Assembly: GCF_001263795.1 (NCBI RefSeq)
Contig: NZ_LHUR01000023.1
Coordinates: forward strand, 1-64,000
Reading direction: 5' to 3'
DNA length: 64,000 bases
DNA from: Clostridium homopropionicum DSM 5847
GTDB lineage: Bacteria; Bacillota; Clostridia; Clostridiales; Clostridiaceae
Below the pieces are notes generated by a model. The model was not told the origin of the DNA, made no database searches, and saw only the letters and a program-made list of their open reading frames with translations. Shown here in pieces: positions 8,287 through 16,569 of the stretch (position 1 is the first letter of the stretch; each line of letters starts with the position of its first letter). Made by a program: the position numbers and the translations under genes.

Positions 8287-9968
8287 TATATCACCCCCTT
8301 GGAAAAAATATCATCTTCAAAACTTACAATATATCCTGATTCTTTTATAGCCTCATAAGCACTTTTATTATCCTTTTTGCCTTGTTCAACAATGGTTCGA
8401 ATATCAGATGAGTTTACAGCATTTCGCCCTGATTCTCTTTCTTCCATTTTACCTGTTCCTTTTTTCCCTATCCCCTCTACTTCTTCATCCTTAAGTTGTT
8501 CTAGCACACCTTTTACCATATCATCTGCACCTAAGTCTTGATTTTTAGAAAACATAGCATCAATTATTTTTTGTGCCTTTTTAATATCTACACCTAACTC
8601 AACAAGTTTTATCAGTGCCTCTTTTTTTACCCCTATAGAGCCCTCTTGCCTTAGTTTCTTTTGTTCTTTCTTTATCTCCTTAGCCCGCAAGTCCAGGTTA
8701 ATAGATTCTCTCGTCCGAGTTAAATAATCTGTATAATCAATATCCGCCATATAGATGTCCTCGTATTTAATAATTTCTCTCAGATTATTCGTCTTCAATG
8801 CAGTAATCATTGGCTGAATTAGTTTTAAATTCTCTTTTGCTACCTTTTTAATAATTTGTGGAGTTATCTCTTCCTTTCCTGTCGATATAGCATGGGCTTG
8901 AGCAATAGCATAAACCTTTTTTAATAAATCAGGTATCCCCTGGGTTTCTTCATATAAAACATTACTTATTTCAGGGGTAAGGAGCGTTTCTTTCCTCATC
9001 CACTGGTAGTGCCATATAGAATCTACTAATAAGTCCCACACCCCATCTCTTTGAATCCTATCGCATACCATATCGCCACCGAGGCCTGACCCTCTGCGTG
9101 CCTGTCTGAAGTCTCCCTGAAGGACTTTGATTGCTTTTGGGGTTCCCACTAAAATAACTGGTACCCCTACATTATTTACGAGGTTTACAAAGAAATTTAA
9201 CATCTTTTCACTTCCACCAGATTTGGCCATACTTAAATGTTGTATCTCATCAATAACTAAAATGCCTAGAGCACAATTTCTTACCACCTGATTCATGACG
9301 GTCATCATCACATCAACAGTTGGTCTTGTCCTCATTACTTTTTCATGATAATTGGTTCCAAGAAGCCTGTCTATTTCAGCAAAAAACTCGTATAAGAGTC
9401 CCTTAATTGAGCCGTCATGGGGGCATTCCAATTTCAGATATACTACCTGATACATCGAAAAAGGAATTTCTTGATATTCAGAATGCACAATTATCTGAGG
9501 ATATAAAGTTAGTACCCTATTAAGAGAAGAAGTCTTTCCCAAACCTGATATTCCTATCAAAGAAAATCCTAGTGAAGTTGAATAAAAATCTTTATTATTT
9601 ATTAGGTTACTAGTATTCTCATGATAATCTCTGTTAAACCCTTGAGCCAGTTTGCTGCTAAATGGATTCCGGGAAAGGTATCCTTGCCTTATTGCACGAG
9701 AAATCTTTCTTTCAAGTTCTATGCTCATAGGGAGGGGCTGAAAAACCTGAAATAATCTGTCTACCATATGAATACGATAGTGACTGTCCAGCAATCTTTC
9801 ACTTTTATTAAATTCGGGATAAAAAGCCAATCTTTCAATTGCCTCTTGGGCGGAAAGGAGATTAGGAAGAGATTCAATAAATGGATTGCCTTTATAATCT
9901 GGAATTATCTGCTCTGTATACTCTGCCTCTACTGCTATACTACCATTCGGTATCATCACTTCCTTCAT
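8286..9968 (-). CDS. tnsC: TnsC AAA+ transposition regulator
   Basis: A 560-aa AAA+ ATPase with Walker A GISGLGKTSS (about 138-147), Walker B LGILVIDEIQHL (about 235-246) and a sensor segment VILVGTPKA (about 275). TnsC links the target selector TnsD to the transposase and holds the complex on target DNA through ATP. The N-terminal 130 residues and basic C-terminus resemble the TnsB- and TnsD-contact regions of Tn7 TnsC. The frame overlaps the end of tnsB by 29 bp, which points to translational coupling. A second possible start lies four codons in (MIPNGS). Confidence 0.93.
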   Translation of the reverse strand: MKEVMIPNGSIAVEAEYTEQIIPDYKGNPFIESLPNLLSAQEAIERLAFYPEFNKSERLLDSHYRIHMVDRLFQVFQPLPMSIELERKISRAIRQGYLSRNPFSSKLAQGFNRDYHENTSNLINNKDFYSTSLGFSLIGISGLGKTSSLNRVLTLYPQIIVHSEYQEIPFSMYQVVYLKLECPHDGSIKGLLYEFFAEIDRLLGTNYHEKVMRTRPTVDVMMTVMNQVVRNCALGILVIDEIQHLSMAKSGGSEKMLNFFVNLVNNVGVPVILVGTPKAIKVLQGDFRQARRGSGLGGDMVCDRIQRDGVWDLLVDSIWHYQWMRKETLLTPEISNVLYEETQGIPDLLKKVYAIAQAHAISTGKEEITPQIIKKVAKENLKLIQPMITALKTNNLREIIKYEDIYMADIDYTDYLTRTRESINLDLRAKEIKKEQKKLRQEGSIGVKKEALIKLVELGVDIKKAQKIIDAMFSKNQDLGADDMVKGVLEQLKDEEVEGIGKKGTGKMEERESGRNAVNSSDIRTIVEQGKKDNKSAYEAIKESGYIVSFEDDIFSKGVI

Positions 9969-12102
9969 CCATCATCACCTCTTTCTGTTTTTGAAACAGC
10001 AATTGCAGAGTATCCATCTCTTCTGTTTCTTTTTCATCTAGAATGCTTTGATGGTCTTCATTAGCACTTCCTAAATCAAAAACCTCTTCCAATCTTCTAA
10101 CTGCTTTTTCCGCCTTCCGATTCCCTCTTATATTCTTTACTCTCTGTCTGTCACTTTCTACTACGCTTGTCTCTGTTTTGTAGTCCTTCTCTGCTTGTTG
10201 AACTATGTCTTCTATTTCAGCAATTAATTGAGTCTTGGCTTGTGCTACATTATCTTTGCTCTTTTGCTGCTGCATTTTTTCTACTACTAATAAGTATTCT
10301 ATTTCTTCAAATGCCTTATCTTTATATCTGCTGTTAGCATCTACCAAAAAACATTTCTCGTATTCATTAGGGTTATCATTATAGACATAGATGTAATCCA
10401 TATTACGTGGGTCATAATTTATTTTAATTTTCCGTGTTCCCTTGGTTCGTGCATCAGCAAATACTCCGTTTTTTAGCATAGACTTTGCTGCATAATAAAT
10501 ATCTTTATACCTAATCCCTTTTGCAGTCATAGTGGCTGTATCAGAAGGCATCAGTGCTAGTTTTGCAGCATCCTCTGGAACTGTTCTAAGTGTCCCACCT
10601 CGATTTGCAATACCCCAGTTCCAAAGTTCTATTGGAATACAGGAAACATTATCTTCAACCATATCTTCATCACGCTTATAGTAATCCAAATGATAATGAT
10701 TATTGTGGTATAAAATGCATTTTATCATTATCTGAGTAAATTGAAATAAATCCAGTTTTGCTTTTATCCTATAGTCTTTATCCCCTCGTTCCCTTCCATC
10801 TAAATCCACAACACCTGGCACAAATGGCTTTACTCGCTCATTTGTAAGTCCAAAGAACCTTTCAACTGCTGATTTTAGGTCTGCTCTATAAGGTGGAGTA
10901 TTTTGAACTTTCACATTTAGAGTATTAATAAGGTTATCAATATTTCCTCCTTCTAATTCTCCCCTGTCTGCAATAATAGTCTCTGGAAGATGATGTACTG
11001 GCCAATCCTTCTCCTCTATTTCAATACCATACTGCTTACAAAACTCTACTTTATTCATGGTTGCGTTTAAAAGCGCCATCATGGCTCCTGCATAAGAACC
11101 TGTTTCTAATCCAATATATAGACCACATATTAGTCTACTGAACTTGTCAATTACTGCATAAATGGCAGGCCTACCTATAACCCAGTTTCTGTTGAACCGT
11201 GATACTAAATAAACATCACCTACTTGACAGTCTATTTCAAATTGCCCAGGTTGAAATACTCCATCTAAAGAACTGCCTATTATAGGTCTATACTGTTTTT
11301 GATACTTTTTATTGCTGTATCTGCTAGTTATCTCTTTTTTTATATTTCGCTCCTTCTCAAACCAATACCTAAACTGCCCAAAGGATGGAATTTCCGCCTG
11401 AGGCTTTATAATTGGTATCTTAACTCCATTTTCTTCTTTAAAACCATCCGAAAAATATTCTTTTCTCATGAGTTCATAAGTCAATGTTAAAGAATTTTTT
11501 GCTGTGGTATAGTAGTATTTATTTACAGCAATACGAAAGATTCTTTTTATATCCTCAGTAACATTTACCCCTTCTCCTATAATAGACTGATTAGTTCTAG
11601 GTCTTCCTCTTTTCACATTTCCAGCCTTTCTCTCTTTGCCCTTTGCTCCACAGTTTCGGTAATCTGGTAATAAAGCGTTGCAAGTTTTTCCCCTTTTCCA
11701 GTACCTTTTTAAATATTCCAGAATCCATGATTCACTTAATCCACAGGTTTCGGAGGCTCTTTTAATTAACTTCCCTCTAAAAGTGGATTGAAAAATATCT
11801 GGCTCCTTATCTACCATATCCCTAATTACTTCCCACGCCCTATCCCTAATTTCCTTATGTTTTTCAGGTATATCTTCTTCTTTTAACACAACTATAAATT
11901 CGTCATCATCTTTTATTTCTGCCTTCCCCCCAGCCAATGCATCTTCTATATCCTCTAATCTGCAAATATAAGGGACTTTATTTTTATTTACATCTATTGT
12001 ATAGGCTATTTCATCATCAATCCACAGAAGTCTCTCAATGCTAGTACTTTCAGTCCCGTCTTTCCATTCTATTAAAGAATTAACCGTATACCTTAACATC
12101 AT
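9940..12102 (-). CDS. tnsB: TnsB DDE transposase
   Basis: A 720-aa integrase of the Mu/Tn7 type. The start at 12102 is preferred to 12120 because AAAGGGGG lies 5 nt upstream. The three catalytic acids are intact: FEIDCQVGDVYLV (first D), IIADRGELEGG (second D) and SAVERFFGL (E). The IGRPAIYAVIDKFSR block between is characteristic. N-terminal helix-turn-helix domains would bind the AAATAAAGT-core sites in the 461-bp repeats. TnsB cuts the 3' ends and joins them to target DNA, so strand transfer should still work in this element. The frame overlaps tnsA by 23 bp. Confidence 0.95.
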   Translation of the reverse strand: MMLRYTVNSLIEWKDGTESTSIERLLWIDDEIAYTIDVNKNKVPYICRLEDIEDALAGGKAEIKDDDEFIVVLKEEDIPEKHKEIRDRAWEVIRDMVDKEPDIFQSTFRGKLIKRASETCGLSESWILEYLKRYWKRGKTCNALLPDYRNCGAKGKERKAGNVKRGRPRTNQSIIGEGVNVTEDIKRIFRIAVNKYYYTTAKNSLTLTYELMRKEYFSDGFKEENGVKIPIIKPQAEIPSFGQFRYWFEKERNIKKEITSRYSNKKYQKQYRPIIGSSLDGVFQPGQFEIDCQVGDVYLVSRFNRNWVIGRPAIYAVIDKFSRLICGLYIGLETGSYAGAMMALLNATMNKVEFCKQYGIEIEEKDWPVHHLPETIIADRGELEGGNIDNLINTLNVKVQNTPPYRADLKSAVERFFGLTNERVKPFVPGVVDLDGRERGDKDYRIKAKLDLFQFTQIMIKCILYHNNHYHLDYYKRDEDMVEDNVSCIPIELWNWGIANRGGTLRTVPEDAAKLALMPSDTATMTAKGIRYKDIYYAAKSMLKNGVFADARTKGTRKIKINYDPRNMDYIYVYNDNPNEYEKCFLVDANSRYKDKAFEEIEYLLVVEKMQQQKSKDNVAQAKTQLIAEIEDIVQQAEKDYKTETSVVESDRQRVKNIRGNRKAEKAVRRLEEVFDLGSANEDHQSILDEKETEEMDTLQLLFQKQKEVMMDEGSDDTEW

Positions 12103-12937
12103 TATTTCCCCCTTTGTCACTTATTTCAGGTATGTAAACTGATTTCCCTGTTTGACTAAGATTGATAGGCTTATCCATATCTAGAACTATTCTTTTCTCT
12201 GCAACTAAACGTTTAAATAATAGTAATCCCATTCCGACATCTAGTGAATAGTCTTTTTCAAATCCTGCTATAATGTTCTTTATGCTCTGCTTATTATCAA
12301 TAAATCTGTATAAAATACCGTCAAACAAGTCATCAAACTCAGCCTTAGAAAGACCGTTGCAGTCATCAGAATTCATCGCTGAATGAACCCATTCTATATT
12401 TTTTGCCCTGACATCATTAATGTCCTTATTTGTCACAATGCCCCAATCAATTCCTTGAACCTTCCAGTACCTCCTTTCAATTTCCAGTTTCTCGATTGTA
12501 CTCTTTTTAGACAATTCCGAAGCATATTTTATGCTTCTTGCAGCAAAACTCTTTTTTCCATCAGAGTTCAATAGTGTAATCAAAAATGTAGTAGTTAGTA
12601 TATAAGGCTCCTTGGTTTTCCTGTCTATAAACTTACCAAGTCTTAAATCCGATGTATCTTTTAACACTACTTCTAAATCTATAAGGGGATAATGCTCTCG
12701 AATATCAATGACTCTTTCTTCCCAATCTAGTAAATAAAAATACTTTAATTGCGTATCTGAAAAAAAATGATGTATTCTTTGTGTTGTCCACCCAAAAACT
12801 CTTGTTACCCTGCCCATACTAGGGAAATCCTGCACAGTTAACCAAGGCTTATATTCCTTCCCTTCTCCCTGACCCCTGCCTTCCTTTATCCATCTATTTA
12901 ATTTGTTTGAATCCCAATCATTGCTTCTTTTAGCCAT
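12080..12937 (-). CDS. tnsA: TnsA endonuclease homologue, predicted catalytically dead
   Basis: A 285-aa protein that aligns along its length with Tn7 TnsA (IKEGRGQGEGKEYKPWLTVQ; RRYWKVQGIDWGIVTNKDIN). Tn7 TnsA cuts the 5' ends with E63, D114 and K132. Here the E63 site reads SDTQ in place of SDLE (codon CAA), the D114 site reads TTTFLIT in place of STDFLV (codon ACA), and only the lysine remains (ARSIKYA). 5'-end cleavage should therefore be lost while TnsB and TnsC contacts could persist. Without it Tn7 transposes replicatively. The operon starts here, behind a leader hairpin. Confidence 0.93.
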   Translation of the reverse strand: MAKRSNDWDSNKLNRWIKEGRGQGEGKEYKPWLTVQDFPSMGRVTRVFGWTTQRIHHFFSDTQLKYFYLLDWEERVIDIREHYPLIDLEVVLKDTSDLRLGKFIDRKTKEPYILTTTFLITLLNSDGKKSFAARSIKYASELSKKSTIEKLEIERRYWKVQGIDWGIVTNKDINDVRAKNIEWVHSAMNSDDCNGLSKAEFDDLFDGILYRFIDNKQSIKNIIAGFEKDYSLDVGMGLLLFKRLVAEKRIVLDMDKPINLSQTGKSVYIPEISDKGGNNDVKVYG

Positions 12938-12969
12938 TGAATTACCTCCAATACTTTAAAATTGCAAAT

Positions 12970-13023
12970 AAAAAAATGCCACTGACCTCAAGGCATCTTT
13001 AAGATGTCTGTGTCAATGGCATT
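12970..13023 (-). promoter_or_regulatory. Attenuator-like hairpin in the tns operon leader
   Basis: On the minus strand, arms AATGCCA and TGGCATT, with an inner CATCTT/AAGATG stem, are followed by seven T residues and then, about 20 nt later, the tnsA GGAGG. Nothing lies upstream on this strand that needs terminating, since 13160-13345 is on the plus strand. It is thus either a block to incoming transcripts or a leader attenuator limiting transposase expression. A TnsB-site-like AACTTTATTT at about 13066 sits near the presumed promoter. Confidence 0.5.
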
Positions 13024-13159
13024 TTAATCCATTCGTTCTGTGTACTTTAATTTTATCATACAACAACTTTATTTTAAACGTTAAATTTCAATTTGAAATA
13101 GGGTATAGTGGCCAAGTAAAATTCTATGTATTACTTGCACAAGGAGGCATTTAAGTATC

Positions 13160-13345
13160 ATGAAAGGAAGTATTTTTAGAACTATAAGATTGCTTATACT
13201 AGCAAACATATTCTTAATACCTTTTGTTGTAACCATTCAAAACATTGTTATACGCTTTGTTATAGGCTTATTCGTAGGTTTTTCATTTATTGCATTATTG
13301 TCATTCACCAGTAAAATGCAAAACTTATATGAAAAAGATGATTAA
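13160..13345 (+). CDS. Small membrane protein of unknown function
   Basis: A 61-aa protein with two hydrophobic segments (about 7-24 and 27-49) and a polar tail. AAGGAGG lies 12 nt before the start. It is divergent from tnsA and followed by a strong bidirectional terminator. I recognise no family. Confidence 0.6.
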   Translation: MKGSIFRTIRLLILANIFLIPFVVTIQNIVIRFVIGLFVGFSFIALLSFTSKMQNLYEKDD

Positions 13346-13347
13346 AG

Positions 13348-13396
13348 TAATAAGAAAGGCATTAGCAGGACATAATCCCCTAACGCCTTTTCTTAT
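13348..13396. terminator. Bidirectional terminator
   Basis: AATAAGAAAGGC and GCCTTTTCTTATT form a stem between the convergent ends of 13160-13345 (plus) and 13474-13929 (minus). Confidence 0.7.
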
Positions 13397-13473
13397 TTAG
13401 CAGAGAGTGTAGTTTTTTCATATTGCAATTTCTGGTATAATCCTAAACCCTTTGCTCCTTTACCCCTATGAAT

Positions 13474-13929
13474 TCATATAATGGGTCTTTTATCTATTAA
13501 TTTTTCATCGAATTTTTTCATTATTGTTTCATATTTTTTAAAATTTCTTTCTTCTTCTTCCTTATCTGTGCTAGAATTACGTATGTGTATTTCTAAATCA
13601 AGAAAACTTATGTCATCACGTTCTAACATAACATAATCTTCATAGGTTTCTATATTATCCTCTATTATTTTTTTAATTCTTTCACAATCCTGTCTATCTT
13701 TTCTGCAATTCTCCACTATCTTCCATTCATTCTGTTTTATAAACATTTCCTCTTCTTCGTTTGCATAGCCTATATCTTCATCGAGGAAATCTAATAAAAT
13801 CTCTACTTCTTTTTCAGTAAGATATAATTTCTTTTTTCTTTCTTTAAGATGAAAACCACGGGTGGATTTATGCTTTTGTTCAATTTTTTTTAATCTAAAA
13901 TTATCTAAACTTACTATATTGTTTTCCAT
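13474..13929 (-). CDS. Charged hypothetical protein
   Basis: A 151-aa, highly charged, mainly helical protein (many Glu/Lys/Asp, including EEEEMFIK and DKEEEERNF). GAGG lies 12 nt upstream of the ATG. No family is recognised. It has its own intergenic spaces on both sides and is probably a single-gene unit of the plasmid-like backbone. Confidence 0.6.
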   Translation of the reverse strand: MENNIVSLDNFRLKKIEQKHKSTRGFHLKERKKKLYLTEKEVEILLDFLDEDIGYANEEEEMFIKQNEWKIVENCRKDRQDCERIKKIIEDNIETYEDYVMLERDDISFLDLEIHIRNSSTDKEEEERNFKKYETIMKKFDEKLIDKRPII

Positions 13930-14057
13930 TTTGTATATGCCTCACTTTTCCCTTTATTTATTTTTAGCATAACATAAAAATTTTCTAGAACTTCCAAAAA
14001 AGCAGAATAATATTAAGACTATGTTACAATAATATTAATTTTAACTTACAAAAAATA

Positions 14058-14076
14058 TTGGCGAACAAGTCGCCAA
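14058..14076 (-). terminator. Terminator after 14092-14532
   Basis: TTGGCGA and TCGCCAA form a stem with a 5-nt loop. On the minus strand it is followed by TATTTTTT. Confidence 0.7.
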
Positions 14077-14091
14077 CATTTTAAATCTCTA

Positions 14092-14532
14092 TCAGTTTAA
14101 AGTAGCCCTATTTTCTTTATAGTTATTAATGTAATCCCTATATTCCTTTATATCCTTTTTATTCAGCATAGAATATATGCTTTCTATTTGCCGTACAAAG
14201 TCCTGATATTTCTGGTTGTGCATGCCCATTAATTGTAAGTTTAAGTGTACACACTCCCTCAAAACTAAAAATTCTGCTATATTTAGTTCAAGTAAAATTT
14301 CCTTCCTATTGTACGGTTCAGCCATTAAAATAAGTACTTTAGTCATTATCATTTCTGTATTGGCGATATTTTCATGGATTGCAAAGTCATCTATAACTCC
14401 CTCTTCATATCTTAAAACTTCTAGATGCCTATTTATCTGCCGTATCAATAATAATAACAATCCCTTGGGAATCTTAATCTTAATATTTACCTCATTAAAC
14501 TTAGAATAAATTTCTTCTGGTTTTAAATGCAT
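14092..14532 (-). CDS. Helical hypothetical protein
   Basis: A 146-aa protein, all predicted helix, with a central hydrophobic leucine-rich stretch (KGLLLLLIRQINRHLEVL). GGGAGGG precedes the start. No family is recognised, and it has its own terminator. Confidence 0.6.
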   Translation of the reverse strand: MHLKPEEIYSKFNEVNIKIKIPKGLLLLLIRQINRHLEVLRYEEGVIDDFAIHENIANTEMIMTKVLILMAEPYNRKEILLELNIAEFLVLRECVHLNLQLMGMHNQKYQDFVRQIESIYSMLNKKDIKEYRDYINNYKENRATLN

Positions 14533-15039
14533 AGTATAAGCCCTCCCTATATTATAAAATTCCTATTTCTTAAACTCTATATAATATAAATAGGGCTGCA
14601 TATTCTTATCAAGTTTTTATAAACTTTTTTGTTGAAATTATTATTTAATTATTAAATACTTCTACCACTTAATTTTCAAAATTCTCCAATACATTTTTAA
14701 AATTTCAAATATTTTTTTGTTTTATTCTTTGTTAACCCTATATACATATATAACATCTATTTAAAATCTAACTCCTATGTACTAATACACTTTACTTTCC
14801 TTGTTTTTTATTCAGAAAATATTTCTCATCTATGTCTTTCCTATCATCATCTATAAATTGTGTATTGCATTAAATACATCTCCTTAAAGTCAAGAATTCA
14901 ATTGTATTTAATTTTAAATATAAATAACTAGTTTTTCCTATAATTATAAGTCTTTCTTTGAATACTGCTTGTCTATTTTTTGTCTATTTTCATTATGCTA
15001 TTGTCTGTTAATTCTAACATAAAAATACATATTGTTTTG
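14533..15039. other. AT-rich intergenic stretch
   Basis: About 500 bp with no supported gene. It is more than 75% A+T with many poly-T runs and a short direct repeat TGTCTATTTT at about 14,970-14,995. It presumably holds the promoter of 14092-14532 at its left edge. I see nothing else. Confidence 0.5.
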
Positions 15040-16413
15040 TTATACTTCTTCTTGATTAACACGATTATTCTTTTTATTTCTTTTTTGCCAAATTTTTTCT
15101 ATTATTGTTATCAAAAGTAGCAAGATTAATATAATTACAAATATTAGTATTACAGCATACTTAAAAATAGTTGCATATATATTAGAAAAAATAGTTGCAA
15201 GTATAATAAACATAAACATTAGTAATCCTAATATTCTGCAAATATAAACCATATTATTATATACTTTATATTTATTAAAGTTTCTAATTAGGTCATATAT
15301 ACATTTTATTAACATCCCACTAATTATTAATAGTCCTAAAACTTTGGTGCCTAACTCTTTATCATCTTTAAATATTCTAAACCAATTACTACTTAAAAAT
15401 AAAACTATAGTTTCCATAATATTATTTATTCTATCCTCGGTTTTAAATATTATTGCTAAAAATATCATAGGTAAAAATGCAATAAACATTATTCTAATCA
15501 CTTTTATCTTTTTACCTGAATTCCAATCTTTTCTAATAATTATAAAAGTATCTGATATCTTTTCGTATTTAGAAATTAGAATTTTCTTAAATTTATCAAT
15601 AGAATATTTCTCTACTTCTTTGTCTATTTCCTTTATAATTGTATCTTTACGTTTCTCGTATATTGCTCCATATAAAAGTCTTGCCTTATCAATAATAGTA
15701 ACCATTGTCAAAACAAGTCCCAAAATTGCTATTGAAATATTTATCATATTTTCTTGCATCTGTCCTTCTATAATATAAGTATTTATCTGATATAAAGTTA
15801 AAATCATAAAGCCTAAAAAAATTAGAAACCATATTACAAACTGTCGTGTTAATCTTTTAAACTCATCCTTTGTTGATTCACTATAGATTAAAAGACTAAT
15901 AATAAAACAAATAGTAAATACTACCTCTACTATAATAGGCATTTCTTGTGTTGGAACTGAGTAATTTGATAATAGCCTAATTATAAGAGTAGTCAATATA
16001 ATGGGTATTATAAATATGCTTAATATTGACTCAAATAATCTCATCTTAAAATTGGTATTCTTTAATATTAAAAGTGCTGAAAGTAATGAATTAGGAAGAC
16101 TGAATTCTAAATTTTTGTAGTTTAATATAACTATCCATATCAAAAGTACAGTTAAAAATATTGGTATCCAAAACAAAACATGCTGTCCTAATGTCACCGC
16201 ATTATATCTAATGGCTATTAAAATAATAACGGCTATACTTAATATTAACTCTAAAGTAAAAGCCATAGATAAACAGTAAAAAAACTGTACCATTTTATGT
16301 AAAAAATAAGAGTGTTTATGATTTCCTTTTTTCATTTTTAATAAAATACTCTCAAAAAAAGATGATATCATAATAAATAATTTTAATATTTCTTTTGATA
16401 CCAGTTTAATCAT
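15040..16413 (-). CDS. Multi-spanning membrane protein, unknown function
   Basis: A 457-aa protein with about nine to ten hydrophobic segments. A cytoplasmic loop at about 255-300 is rich in charged residues (KRKDTIIKEIDKEVEKYSID). AAGGAG directly abuts the ATG, so the true start may be a few codons inside. It follows the PHP-AAA gene on the same strand by 156 bp and could be the effector of a three-gene system with it and the helicase. No known domain is recognised. Confidence 0.65.
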   Translation of the reverse strand: MIKLVSKEILKLFIMISSFFESILLKMKKGNHKHSYFLHKMVQFFYCLSMAFTLELILSIAVIILIAIRYNAVTLGQHVLFWIPIFLTVLLIWIVILNYKNLEFSLPNSLLSALLILKNTNFKMRLFESILSIFIIPIILTTLIIRLLSNYSVPTQEMPIIVEVVFTICFIISLLIYSESTKDEFKRLTRQFVIWFLIFLGFMILTLYQINTYIIEGQMQENMINISIAILGLVLTMVTIIDKARLLYGAIYEKRKDTIIKEIDKEVEKYSIDKFKKILISKYEKISDTFIIIRKDWNSGKKIKVIRIMFIAFLPMIFLAIIFKTEDRINNIMETIVLFLSSNWFRIFKDDKELGTKVLGLLIISGMLIKCIYDLIRNFNKYKVYNNMVYICRILGLLMFMFIILATIFSNIYATIFKYAVILIFVIILILLLLITIIEKIWQKRNKKNNRVNQEEV

Positions 16414-16569
16414 CTCCTTATTTTGAATCTCAATCTATCGGCACTTGAATCACAAATATGATGTTTATTGAAGTTCAATTCATGTAACTTTCATAAATAT
16501 TGCACTTTAAATATTTTATTTAAAGTTAATTATAATTTATTTTCAATACTTGGTTTGTAAATAATCTAT

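Noticed and set aside
6577-13000. CRISPR-associated transposon
   Set aside because: No Cas gene and no repeat-spacer array were found anywhere in the window. The TniQ protein is the long TnsD type.
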